Assembly: GCF_024400215.1 (NCBI RefSeq)
Contig: NZ_CP053748.1
Location: 248,001-312,000, forward strand
Source of the DNA: Massilia sp. erpn
Lineage (GTDB): Bacteria > Pseudomonadota > Gammaproteobacteria > Burkholderiales > Burkholderiaceae_D
DNA: 64,000 nt
Direction: 5' to 3'
Position 1 is the stretch's first letter; each line of letters opens with the position of its first letter. Below the pieces are notes generated by a model. That model was given only the letters and a program-made list of their open reading frames with translations, was not told where the DNA came from and did not search any database. Below are positions 43,911-52,350 of the stretch, piece after piece. Position numbers and translations under genes: made by a program.

Positions 43911-45673
43911 GCGCTTGCGCCATCCGCCTTGGCGGCACTCGCCGCCACCCTCGCCTGCTCGCGCAAGCGCGGTTCCGCCACACCTGCCAGCTGGCTCAGA
44001 CGGATGAAGGTCTTGGGTCCGGCCACGCCATCGGCCTTCAAGCCCTGCGCGCCCTGGAATTCGCGCAGCAGGCGCAGCGTGGTACCTTCCAGCGCCTGGC
44101 TGTCTGCCGGCTTTTTCAGGCCATGCATCTGCGCGAAGCGGCGCGCCAGCCAGTCGACATCGGGACCGCGATCGCCAACCGACACCTGGTCACGCCAGCT
44201 GCGGTGGGCGCGCCAGAGCGTGATATAGCTGCCATCCATCGCCTCTTCCAGCGCGGACAAAGCCATGACTTGCGGCTTGCCGCCAACCAGCAGCGTCGCC
44301 TGCTTGCCGTCCAGCGCCGTCAGCAACACATAGCGCGCCGTGATCGGATCTTCACCGCGCAACCTTAACGCGGCGGGACGATCGAGCAAGCGCAGCTCGG
44401 CCAGGCCGCCCTTCCCTTGCAGGCAGCGCAGATTCTTCTTCGCCGCCGCCACGCAGCCCTCGCCGTCGGCCAGCGTATTGCCCCACAGCGCGGACAACTG
44501 GCGCAGCGCCGCATCGGCCGCCATGCCGCTGGCCGTGGATGTCATTGCCTGCGCATCGGCAACCGCAGGCAGCGTGCCTGGCAGCGCTGCATTCGCCGCA
44601 GCGGCAGGCCGCTCATGCGCTACCGGTTCTGGCGCTGCTGGAGCAGTCGCTGTCCGCCCTGCCGGAGCCGGCACGGAAGCGGCCAGCTTGCCGACCGCGG
44701 TTTGCGCCGTCCGCGCTTCGAGCGGTGTGGATGCGGCGCCCTTGCCCGCACCGGCTGGCAGCAGCTGCCACGCCGCCGCACCGGTCAGCGCCACGCCCGC
44801 CAGCAGACCTGCCGCCGCATACGGCCAGACACCGCGCACACGCGGCGCGCCTTCGGCACCGAACACTTCCTGCGCCGCCTTGCTCAGAATCTGCCGCGTC
44901 ACTTGCGCCTTGCCTTCGACGTAAGCGCCGAGCAGCGCGCGGTCGCACAACAGGTTGACGCGGCGTGGCACGCCTTTGCTGAGGCGGTGAATGGCTGCCA
45001 TCAGCTTGGCACTGAAAGGCGAGGCGCCGGCAGATCCCGCCACGGCCAGGCGATGGCGCACATAACTGCCCACCTCGTCCACCGACAAGGAACCCAGGTG
45101 GTAGCGCGCGATCACGCGCTGCGCCAGCTGCTCCAGTTCGGGACGCGCCAGCATGGTGCGTAATTCAGGCTGGCCGATCAGGATAATCTGCAGCAGCTTG
45201 CGCTCGCTGGTTTCCAGATTGGTCAGCAGGCGCAACTGCTCCAGCACTTCGGGCGACAGGTTCTGCGCCTCGTCGATGATGAGCACATTGTTCTTGCCCT
45301 GGGCGTGGCTGGCCAGCAGATAGGCGTTGATCGCATCCACATAGCCTTTCACGCTGACCGCGCCCGCCCCCTGCGGCGGCAAAGTGATGCCGAATTCATC
45401 GCACACCGACAGCAGCAGCTCTTCCACCGTCAGCTTGGGATTGAAGATATAGGCCAGCTTGCAATTCTCGGGAATCTGCTCCATGAAGCAGCGGCACACC
45501 GTGGTCTTTCCCGCGCCGATCTCGCCCGTGAGCAGGACGAAGCCGCCGCCGCTGCCCACGCCATACAGCAGATGGGCCAGCGCTTCACGGTGGCGTTCGC
45601 TCATGAACAGGTAGCGCGGATCGGGCGCGATGGAAAACGGCGACTGTTTCAGTTGAAAGAATTGCGTGTACAT
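43904..45673 (-). CDS. gspA: GspA/ExeA-type AAA ATPase with peptidoglycan-binding domain
   Basis: A 589-residue protein starting at ATG 45673 (AGGGTG upstream), MYTQFFQLKQSPFSIAPDPR. The ATPase shows Walker A TGEIGAGKTTVC, Walker B VLIIDEAQN and sensor IILIGQPELRTML. A transmembrane helix (YAAAGLLAGVALTGAAAW) follows an Ala-rich linker, and the C-terminus has a peptidoglycan-binding domain (GPDVDWLARRFAQMHGLKKP; LREFQGAQGLKADGVAGPKT). It assembles the type II secretin with GspB. The rest of the gsp operon is not here. Confidence 0.93.
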   Translation of the reverse strand: MYTQFFQLKQSPFSIAPDPRYLFMSERHREALAHLLYGVGSGGGFVLLTGEIGAGKTTVCRCFMEQIPENCKLAYIFNPKLTVEELLLSVCDEFGITLPPQGAGAVSVKGYVDAINAYLLASHAQGKNNVLIIDEAQNLSPEVLEQLRLLTNLETSERKLLQIILIGQPELRTMLARPELEQLAQRVIARYHLGSLSVDEVGSYVRHRLAVAGSAGASPFSAKLMAAIHRLSKGVPRRVNLLCDRALLGAYVEGKAQVTRQILSKAAQEVFGAEGAPRVRGVWPYAAAGLLAGVALTGAAAWQLLPAGAGKGAASTPLEARTAQTAVGKLAASVPAPAGRTATAPAAPEPVAHERPAAAANAALPGTLPAVADAQAMTSTASGMAADAALRQLSALWGNTLADGEGCVAAAKKNLRCLQGKGGLAELRLLDRPAALRLRGEDPITARYVLLTALDGKQATLLVGGKPQVMALSALEEAMDGSYITLWRAHRSWRDQVSVGDRGPDVDWLARRFAQMHGLKKPADSQALEGTTLRLLREFQGAQGLKADGVAGPKTFIRLSQLAGVAEPRLREQARVAASAAKADGASAQ

Positions 45674-45706
45674 GAACACCCTGGAGATAGGCCAATCCAG
45701 CCGCCG

Positions 45707-46228
45707 CTAGCGCAGCGCTGGCGGCAGAGGCTTGAACTTGGCGCAGTAAATCTTGGACCGGGTATTGAAATAGACGATGCGGCTACCCGGCTTCGCCTCC
45801 CTAACCGGAAAGCGCGAATTCTCGATTTTCGCATACCTCAGGCCGACCTGCGCCAGAATGGCTTCCTCCATGGTTTCCGGCGTGGCCTCGGCCACCGCGC
45901 CGACGAAGCTGTAGGCATAGCTCTCGTCGCTGACCATCACTTCCAGTATCTCCTGGCCCCACAGCCGCGCATCGGGCGTACGGAACCAGTAAGCGCCACC
46001 TTCGCGCCGGTACGGCTGGCCGAAGAACTTCACCATATAGTCGAAGTAGTAGCGGTTGGACGTCTGGTCCTGGCACAGCAGCCCGGAACCGATGATGGTG
46101 CCGAAGGTGGTAGGCGGTTCAGCGTGGGCCAGACCGGCCAGCGCCAGCAGCCCTGCGCCCAGCGCGGGGCGCAGCAAGTACCGGGGGGCGCGTAAACACC
46201 GGCCCCTCGCTACAGCTTGCGCATCCAT
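45707..46228 (-). CDS. Exported hypothetical protein
   Basis: A 173-residue protein starting at ATG 46228, with a basic N-terminus then a hydrophobic stretch (LRPALGAGLLALAGLAHAEP), likely a signal peptide. The mature part has no cysteine-rich or enzymatic motif; two cysteines occur (GLLCQDQTS; KIYCAKF). YWFRTPDARLW and SRIVYFNTRSKIYCAK are the most striking segments. Its start overlaps the end of the small gene at 46210 by 19 bases. It ends 33 bases before the gspA start on the same strand, so cotranscription with gspA is possible. Confidence 0.65.
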   Translation of the reverse strand: MDAQAVARGRCLRAPRYLLRPALGAGLLALAGLAHAEPPTTFGTIIGSGLLCQDQTSNRYYFDYMVKFFGQPYRREGGAYWFRTPDARLWGQEILEVMVSDESYAYSFVGAVAEATPETMEEAILAQVGLRYAKIENSRFPVREAKPGSRIVYFNTRSKIYCAKFKPLPPALR

Positions 46229-46395
46229 GTGCGGTTTGCATTGATCTGTGCCTTGGCCGAAGCCGGCAGGGCTTCGTAGCAGCCGGGATATTGCTTCAAC
46301 GAGCTTTCCCGTATTTCCTTTTGCAAACCATTGATGAGAAACACATAGATCGTTCCGCCGTCGTCGGTCGTCCTCTTCCCTATGTACTTGATCAT
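46210..46395 (-). CDS. Small hypothetical protein
   Basis: A 61-residue basic protein starting at ATG 46395 with GGGAG upstream: MIKYIGKRTTDDGGTIYVFL then INGLQKEIRESSLKQYPGCY. The beta-hairpin-like first half and helical second half suggest a compact fold, but I recognise no family. It overlaps the next gene on the same strand by 19 bases, which hints at translational coupling. Confidence 0.5.
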   Translation of the reverse strand: MIKYIGKRTTDDGGTIYVFLINGLQKEIRESSLKQYPGCYEALPASAKAQINANRTWMRKL

Positions 46396-46488
46396 AGCCG
46401 CACTCCCTGACGAGCACATTATGACATTGCGGCCTACGTTCCAATACGTTTTCACCTCCGGAAAGAGGCGTTAAAACAACTGCCTGCA

Positions 46489-47406
46489 TCAGATTTCCTC
46501 CAGCCAGGGATCGGCGTCCGGATCGGGGAACTGGGCGGCGATAAAGTCGGTGAATGCGCGCACCTTGGCTGACAGGAAGCGCCGGCTCGGATACACCATG
46601 AAGATGCCCAGCTTGCCCGAACAATGCTCCTCCAGCACACGCACCAGGCGCCCCGCCACCAGATCGTCCTTCAGGGTGTACGAACTGCGCATCACGATGC
46701 CCATGCCGGCCAGGGCGGCCTGGCGCAGCACCTCGGCGTCATTGGAAATCATCTTGCTGGTGATGGGCACGCGTTCCTCCGACTCGCCGCAATGCACGGG
46801 CCAGGAATGGCGCACCTGCTCATAGGCGTAGTTCAGGCAATCGTGCCGGCTCAATTCCTGCGGCGTTTGCGGCAGGCCGCGCCGCGCCACATAGCTTGGC
46901 GCGGCGCACAGGATCACATTCGAGGTGGCCAGGCGGCGCGCGATCATGGAATTGTCGATTTTTTGCAGGCCGGTGAAGAAGCCGACGTCGAAACCGTCCT
47001 CCACCAGATCGACGGCGCGGTCGGACAAGGTCAGGTCCAGCACGATATTCGGCTGCAAGGCGGCAAAGCGCGGCAGCAAGGGCGCCAGCCGCGCCTGGCC
47101 CACGCCCAGATGGCTGTAGATGCGCAGCGTGCCTTGCTGGCATTTGACGGCGGCGCCGGCCAGCGCGTCGGCATCGTCGATATCGCTGAGGATCTGGCGC
47201 ACGCGGTCCAGATAGTGCTGGCCGGTTTCGGTCAGCGAAAGGCGGCGCGTGGTGCGGTTCAGCAGGCGCGTGCCGAGGTGCTGCTCCAGGTCGGCCACAT
47301 GGCGGGTGACGACGGCGTTCGACATCTCCAGCGCGCCGCCGGCCCGGGCAAAACTGCCCTGCTCCACCACTTTGGCGAACACGCGCATCGATTGCAACCT
47401 GTCCAT
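46489..47406 (-). CDS. LysR-type transcriptional regulator
   Basis: A 305-residue regulator with HTH (MRVFAKVVEQGSFARAGGAL, SNAVVTRHVADLEQHLGTRL) and an effector domain containing SDRAVDLVEDGFDVGFFTGL and AALAGMGIVMRSSYTLKDDL. This type is common beside oxidoreductase or efflux genes; the divergent neighbour here is a small exported protein starting at 47547. Targets unknown. Confidence 0.9.
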   Translation of the reverse strand: MDRLQSMRVFAKVVEQGSFARAGGALEMSNAVVTRHVADLEQHLGTRLLNRTTRRLSLTETGQHYLDRVRQILSDIDDADALAGAAVKCQQGTLRIYSHLGVGQARLAPLLPRFAALQPNIVLDLTLSDRAVDLVEDGFDVGFFTGLQKIDNSMIARRLATSNVILCAAPSYVARRGLPQTPQELSRHDCLNYAYEQVRHSWPVHCGESEERVPITSKMISNDAEVLRQAALAGMGIVMRSSYTLKDDLVAGRLVRVLEEHCSGKLGIFMVYPSRRFLSAKVRAFTDFIAAQFPDPDADPWLEEI

Positions 47407-47546
47407 AGCTCCCGCCTCCCGCTTTTTATCATTTCTGATTCAGAAATTGTGCATTGCGATTATTCGCCTTTTTTGCGGGAACCGCAATCGATAAACTGCC
47501 TCCATCGTCGGGCAGCCGCCCGCCTTCCCAACCCAGGAGAAGCACC

Positions 47547-47876
47547 ATGAACGCAAATAAACTACTGACCGCACTGGCCGCCACCGCTGCCTTCGCCGCT
47601 TTGTCCATGTCCAGCGCCGGCGCCGCGCCCGCCGATGCGGCAGCCGCGACCGCCCAGCCATCGAAAGTACAGGCCGCCGCCAGGACGGCCGAGGGCAAAA
47701 GCAGCGACCTCCAGCTCGCCAGCGCGGGCCAGGCCGTAGCCGTAACGTCCAGCACCGCGCCGGCCGCCGCGCCACAGGCCATCGGCCGCAGCCGCGCCGA
47801 AGTCCATGCCGAGGCCGTGGAAGCCGTCAAGCACCACCAGTCCACCCTGGCGACCCAGCTGGAACTGACGCGCTGA
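47547..47876 (+). CDS. Small exported protein (DUF4148-like)
   Basis: A 109-residue protein starting at ATG 47547 with CAGGAGAAG upstream. Signal peptide MNANKLLTALAATAAFAALS, cleavage near SAGAAPA. The mature part is Ala/Ser-rich and ends with SRAEVHAEAVEAVKHHQSTL, a pattern like the repeated segment of DUF4148 proteins. Function unknown. It is divergent from the LysR gene. Confidence 0.65.
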   Translation: MNANKLLTALAATAAFAALSMSSAGAAPADAAAATAQPSKVQAAARTAEGKSSDLQLASAGQAVAVTSSTAPAAAPQAIGRSRAEVHAEAVEAVKHHQSTLATQLELTR

Positions 47877-48016
47877 AGCTATCCCGGTCTTACCGCTCAG
47901 CCATCATTTCCTGCAACTGATGCCCGGAATTTGCTGCTCCGTCGCCATCGCGGCGGACAGCAGCGCTTTTTTGTCATATCGTTCAGATTCCACCAGCCCT
48001 GAACAGTGACAAGAAA

Positions 48017-49351
48017 ATGAAAAAACTGATCAAACACCCCATCGCGCTTTCCCTGTTCGTCCTCGGCATGGGCGCCGCCAGCCTTGGCCGGGCCGCCAGC
48101 GACAAAGACCCGACTGAAGAAAAACGCGCCATTGCCGCCTTCAGCGCAATTGAACTGTCCGGCCCTTACCGCGTGATCGTGCGCGCCCAGGGCGACAATT
48201 CGGTCGAACTGAAAGGCCAGCGCAAGCAGCTGGAACAGGTCGAGACCTTTGTCAGCGGCGACACCCTGATCGTGCGCCCCGTCAAGCGCAGCGGCTTCCA
48301 CCTCCAGTTCGGCAAGGGGACGGACCCGGTGACGGTGTATATCGGCGCGGCCAGCCTGCGCAGCCTGAAAGCGGGCGGCAGCGGCAATGTGGAGCTGGAA
48401 CAGTTCCAGGGCAATACCTTGCGGCTGGACGTGAACGGCGCCGGCGACGTGAACGCTTCCGGCTCGGTGCAGGATCTGACCGTGCACGGCAACGGCAGCG
48501 GCGATATCCGGCTCGGCAATCTGCGGGTAGGCACGCTGAATCTACAGCTCAATGGCGCCGGCGATGCGCATGCCGGCAGCATCAGCCAGGATCTGAACGT
48601 GGAAATGCGCGGCTCGGGCGACCTGGAAATCAGCGATGTGCGCACCAACCGCGTGAACGCCGTGCTGAACGGCCCTGGCGACCTGACACTGCGCGGCCGC
48701 AGCCGTGAAATCCGCGCCAGCCTGTCCGGTTCGGGCGATCTGGAAGCCTGCGCGCTGGCGGTGGAAAGCGTGACCGCCGTGCTGAAGAGCGCGGGCAATG
48801 CCTGCGTGGCCGGCAGCATCAAGAAATTCGACGCTGAAATCCACGGCTCCGGCGACCTGGAAGCACGTGGCCTGCAAGCCCAGACCAGCCGCGTGGTGAT
48901 GAGCAGCGCGGGCAGCATGGAGCTGTCCGGCAGCAGCGGCTCGCTGAATGCCGAAGTCAGCGGCTCAGGCAGCCTGAACGCCCAATCCCTGCAAGTGGGC
49001 CGCGTCCTGACCCGTAGCCGCGGACCGGGCAATATCCATCTGAGCAAGGTCAGCGATTCGCTGGAAGCCGAGGTGCGCGGCTCGGGCGACCTGATCGCTA
49101 GCCCGGATTGCAGCAGCGCCAAAGTGACCATGAGCGGCCCCGGCGGCGTCACGCTGAACGGCCGGGTGAACACCCTGGATGCCCGCCTCAGCGGTTCGGG
49201 CAGCCTGAACGGGCGCGGCCTGCTGGCCGGCAGCGCCGATGTGGTGGTCAATGGCCCCGGCAATGCCGTCGTCAATGTGCGCGGCAAGAGCAGCCCCAGC
49301 CGCCTGCTGCTGGTGGACCGCGCCGGTTCGCATGAGCGGCGCGGCGAGTAA
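48017..49351 (+). CDS. Exported GIN-domain (DUF2807-like) repeat protein
   Basis: A 444-residue protein with signal peptide (LIKHPIALSLFVLGMGAASL, cleavage near RAASD). Residues 35-120 form a head GIN segment (FSAIELSGPYRVIVRAQGDN). Residues 121-425 are a long beta-helix-like array built of rungs starting GSGDLE or GSGNVE, alternating with rungs starting GAG, GPG or SAG. Rung lengths alternate 20 and 19 residues over most of the array, giving a 39-residue period repeated about eight times. Ordinary DUF2807 proteins have one such domain. No anchor is seen at the C-terminus, which is basic (RLLLVDRAGSHERRGE). A surface or periplasmic adhesin or scaffold is plausible. Confidence 0.85.
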   Translation: MKKLIKHPIALSLFVLGMGAASLGRAASDKDPTEEKRAIAAFSAIELSGPYRVIVRAQGDNSVELKGQRKQLEQVETFVSGDTLIVRPVKRSGFHLQFGKGTDPVTVYIGAASLRSLKAGGSGNVELEQFQGNTLRLDVNGAGDVNASGSVQDLTVHGNGSGDIRLGNLRVGTLNLQLNGAGDAHAGSISQDLNVEMRGSGDLEISDVRTNRVNAVLNGPGDLTLRGRSREIRASLSGSGDLEACALAVESVTAVLKSAGNACVAGSIKKFDAEIHGSGDLEARGLQAQTSRVVMSSAGSMELSGSSGSLNAEVSGSGSLNAQSLQVGRVLTRSRGPGNIHLSKVSDSLEAEVRGSGDLIASPDCSSAKVTMSGPGGVTLNGRVNTLDARLSGSGSLNGRGLLAGSADVVVNGPGNAVVNVRGKSSPSRLLLVDRAGSHERRGE

Positions 49352-49379
49352 GCCCGGCCCTAAGTCTTCCCCTTATCCA

Positions 49380-49407
49380 GAACGCCCGGCCTGCGCGCCG
49401 GGCGTTC
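49380..49407 (+). terminator. Hairpin after the GIN-repeat gene
   Basis: GAACGCCCGGC and GCCGGGCGTTC pair around CTGCGC. The following bases (TGCATTTT) give only a weak T-run. It marks the 3' end of the gene before the GlcNAc locus. Confidence 0.75.
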
Positions 49408-49573
49408 TGCATTTTCAATGGCTCATCCGGGCCGGAAAGTGGCATTATTCCATACCACACATAATACCATTTTACTCACCGGAAATAGCCTTTGAAAACA
49501 GGCGCTTACCCATCTATACAACACACCAAAACCTAGTCCAATTCAGCATTTGATAATACCAGTTAAATACCTG

Positions 49574-49602
49574 TTGACAAGCTGGTTTTGCAACCCTATA
49601 GT
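49574..49602 (+). promoter_or_regulatory. Sigma-70 promoter of the GlcNAc operon, with ATACC repeats upstream
   Basis: TTGACA (49574-49579) and TATAGT (49597-49602) are spaced by exactly 17 bases, close to the consensus. Direct ATACC repeats at 49556 and 49567, 11 bases apart, abut the -35 box, and two more lie at 49452 and 49464. GGTAT is the half-site of several NagR/DasR-type GntR regulators, so these may be the operator of the GntR protein encoded at 50507. A leader of about 25 bases precedes the first gene. Confidence 0.65.
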
Positions 49603-49633
49603 GCCCCACAGCTCTTCTTTTCCCCTTATAAAA

Positions 49634-50503
49634 ATGATCGAATTCCTAATCGGCGTCGATGGCGGCGGCAGCGGCACCCGTGTCCGCCTGGCGCGCCTCG
49701 ACGGCGCCACCCTGGCAGAAGGCAGCAGCGGCCCCTCCGGCCTGCTGCACGGCATCAAGAGCGCCTGGGCCTCGGTGGAAGATGCTATCGCCAAGGCCTT
49801 CGCGGCCGCGGGACTGGTCCTGCCCGCGCGCAGCCGGATCGCCGTCGGTCTGGGTCTGGCGGGGGTGCACAACCACCAGTGGGCCGCCAATTTCGTCGAA
49901 GCCAATCCCGGCTACGGCGCCGTGGCGCTGGAAACGGACGCCTTCACCACCGTGCTCGGCGCGCATCAGGGCCGGCCCGGCGTCATCATCGCGCTCGGCA
50001 CCGGCAGCGTGGGCGAAATCCTGCAGGAAGACGGCACGCGGCGCGAAGTGGGCGGCTGGGGCTTCCCGGCCGGCGACGAAGCCAGCGGCGCCTGGATCGG
50101 CCTGCGCGCGGTCAACCATATCCAGCAAGTCATCGATGGCCGCGCCCAGGCCAGCGCCTTTGCCGACGCCGTGATCGAAGCCTGCGGCGGCAACCGCGAC
50201 CGCATCCAGGTCTGGCTGGCGAATGCCACGCAAACCAATTACGCCCAGCTGGCGCGCCTGGTGCTGCAGCATGCCGGCAGCAACGCCACCGCGGGCACCA
50301 TCCTGACCGAGGCCGGCCAGCAGGTCGCCCTGATCGCCGAGGCGCTCGATCCTTCGCACACGCTGCCGATCGCGCTGTGCGGCGGCCTGGGCGAACCGAT
50401 GCGGCCCTATCTGCCGGCCGCGCTGCTGCAGCGCATCGTTCCCCCGCATGGCGATTCGGCCGAAGGCGGCCTGCGCCTGATCCAACAACACCTAAAGGAG
50501 TAA
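49634..50503 (+). CDS. BadF/BadG-type N-acetylglucosamine kinase
   Basis: A 289-residue sugar kinase starting at ATG 49634. ASKHA-fold phosphate loops are visible: LIGVDGGGSGTRVRLARLDG (phosphate 1), ALGTGSVGEI (phosphate 2) and the adenosine motif ALCGGLGEPM. It heads the GlcNAc operon directly after a consensus promoter. The family phosphorylates GlcNAc or related amino sugars with ATP; the context (nagA and deaminase next) supports GlcNAc to GlcNAc-6-phosphate. No strong ribosome site precedes the start. Confidence 0.88.
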   Translation: MIEFLIGVDGGGSGTRVRLARLDGATLAEGSSGPSGLLHGIKSAWASVEDAIAKAFAAAGLVLPARSRIAVGLGLAGVHNHQWAANFVEANPGYGAVALETDAFTTVLGAHQGRPGVIIALGTGSVGEILQEDGTRREVGGWGFPAGDEASGAWIGLRAVNHIQQVIDGRAQASAFADAVIEACGGNRDRIQVWLANATQTNYAQLARLVLQHAGSNATAGTILTEAGQQVALIAEALDPSHTLPIALCGGLGEPMRPYLPAALLQRIVPPHGDSAEGGLRLIQQHLKE

Positions 50504-50506
50504 GCC

Positions 50507-51241
50507 TTGCTAGCTCAGTTGAGCGATTTCAGGCCGGACGCCCATAGCGACACGCCGCTGTACATGCAGCTGGCGAACAAGCTGTCGGACGGCATCGCCA
50601 ATGGCGACTGGCGCGCCAACGAAGCCTTGCCGTCGGAGCGCGTGCTGTCGGACATGCTGTCCATCTCGCGCGTGACCGCGCGCAAGGCCATCGACATGCT
50701 GTGCGAACGCGGCATGCTGACGCGCCGGCGTGGTTCCGGCACCTATATCACGCCCAAGCTGGAGCAGCCGCTGTCGCGCCTGACCAGCTTCTCGGAAGAG
50801 CTGCGCCAGCGCGGCTTTACCGCCGGCTCGCGCTGGATCCAGCGCGAGGTGGGCGTGGCGGCGCCGCTGGAACTGCTGTCGCTGGGCTTGTCGCCGAATA
50901 TGCCGGTGGCGCGCCTGAAGCGCCTGCGCACCGCCGACGATGTGGTGATGGCGATCGAGACTTCCACCATCCCCGCCATGTACATGCCGAATCCGCACCA
51001 TGTGACCGATTCGCTGTACGGCTATCTGGAATCGAACGGCACGGTGCCGATGCGCGCCTTGCAGCATATCCGCGCCATCAACGCCAATATCGAGCAGGCC
51101 AAGCTGGCCAATATCGCTCCCGGTACGGCCATGCTGCACATCACGCGCGTGAGTTATCTGGACAACGGCGCGGCAGTGGAGCTGACCCACTCCTATTGCC
51201 GCAGTGATTATTATGAATTTGTAGCGGAGTCGCGCAGATGA
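50507..51241 (+). CDS. GntR/HutC-family regulator of amino-sugar use (NagR-like)
   Basis: A 244-residue regulator. The winged helix (LPSERVLSDMLSISRVTARK, IDMLCERGMLTRRRGSGTYI) and a UTRA effector domain (VARLKRLRTADDVVMAIETS; HSYCRSDYYEFVAE) are clear. UTRA domains of this type bind glucosamine-6-phosphate or GlcNAc-6-phosphate, and induction follows release of the repressor. Start is TTG 50507, with AGGAG 7 bases upstream. It overlaps nagA by 4 bases (ATGA) and probably binds the ATACC repeats at 49556. Confidence 0.9.
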   Translation: MLAQLSDFRPDAHSDTPLYMQLANKLSDGIANGDWRANEALPSERVLSDMLSISRVTARKAIDMLCERGMLTRRRGSGTYITPKLEQPLSRLTSFSEELRQRGFTAGSRWIQREVGVAAPLELLSLGLSPNMPVARLKRLRTADDVVMAIETSTIPAMYMPNPHHVTDSLYGYLESNGTVPMRALQHIRAINANIEQAKLANIAPGTAMLHITRVSYLDNGAAVELTHSYCRSDYYEFVAESRR

Positions 51242-52350
51242 GCGATGCAATCAAAGGCAATATCCTGACCCCCAACGGCTGGGTGCATGGCACCCTGTCG
51301 TTCGACCAGCATATCCAGGACATCCAGGGCGCCCATGTGGACCCGGTGGCCAACCACGACGACTATATCCTGCCTGGCTTTATCGACCTGCACGTGCACG
51401 GCGGCGCCGGCAAGGACGTGATGGAAGGCGGCGACGCGGTGCATGCCATCGCCGCCATCCACGCCCGCCACGGCACCACCAGCCTGCTGGCCACCACCAT
51501 GACGGCCCCGCCGGAAGATATCGACATCGCCCTGCAGGCGATCGGCAAGGCCGTCAAGCAGCGCGGCAAGAACGAAGCGCGCGTGCTGGGCGTGCACCTG
51601 GAAGGCCCGTACATCAACTCCGGCAAACTGGGCGCGCAGCCGAACTTCGCGCGCGCCGCCACGCTGGAAGAAGTGCAGCGCCTGGAGTCGCTGGCGCCGC
51701 TGCGCGTGATCACCGTGGCGCCGGAAATCGCCGGCCACCTGGCACTGGTGCGCGAACTGGCCGACACCGGCGTACGCGTGCAGATCGGCCATACGCTCGG
51801 CTCTTACGACGACGGCGTGGCCGCGCTGGAACATGGCGCGGTCGGCTTCACCCATCTTTTCAACGCGATGAGCGGCCTGCACCACCGCGAACCGGGCATG
51901 GTCGGCGCTGCGCTGGCCCACGCCGAGTACGCCGAGCTGATTCCCGACCTGCTGCATGTGCACCCAGGCGCCATCAAGACCGCGCTGCGCGCCATTCCGC
52001 GCCTGTACTGCGTGACCGACTCCACCGCCGCCACCGGCATGCCGGACGGCGAGTACATGCTGGGCCGCCACACCGTGCAGAAGTGCATGGGCGGCGTGCG
52101 CCTGCCGGACGGCACCCTGGCCGGCAGCACGCTGACCTTGGACCAGGCACTGCGCAATCTGGTCGGCCTTGGCCTCGACCTGGCCGATGCCTCGGCCCGC
52201 GTTTCCACTCATGCCGCCGATTACCTCGGCTTGCAAGACCGCGGCCGTCTGGCGCGCGGTGCCTACGCCGATCTGGTGGTACTGGATCGGGATTTGAAAC
52301 TGAAAGCCGTGATTATCGAAGGAGAACGTTGTGACCTCAATGATGCTTAA
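51238..52350 (+). CDS. nagA: N-acetylglucosamine-6-phosphate deacetylase
   Basis: NagA removes the acetyl group from GlcNAc-6-P to give glucosamine-6-P. The 370-residue amidohydrolase has the metal and substrate motifs LPGFIDLHVHGGAGKDVMEG, GVHLEGPYIN, GFTHLFNAMSGLHHRE and a catalytic Asp in TDSTAATGMPDG. It starts at ATG 51238, overlapping the regulator stop, and overlaps the next gene by 20 bases, both signs of a tightly coupled operon. Confidence 0.95.
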   Translation: MSDAIKGNILTPNGWVHGTLSFDQHIQDIQGAHVDPVANHDDYILPGFIDLHVHGGAGKDVMEGGDAVHAIAAIHARHGTTSLLATTMTAPPEDIDIALQAIGKAVKQRGKNEARVLGVHLEGPYINSGKLGAQPNFARAATLEEVQRLESLAPLRVITVAPEIAGHLALVRELADTGVRVQIGHTLGSYDDGVAALEHGAVGFTHLFNAMSGLHHREPGMVGAALAHAEYAELIPDLLHVHPGAIKTALRAIPRLYCVTDSTAATGMPDGEYMLGRHTVQKCMGGVRLPDGTLAGSTLTLDQALRNLVGLGLDLADASARVSTHAADYLGLQDRGRLARGAYADLVVLDRDLKLKAVIIEGERCDLNDA

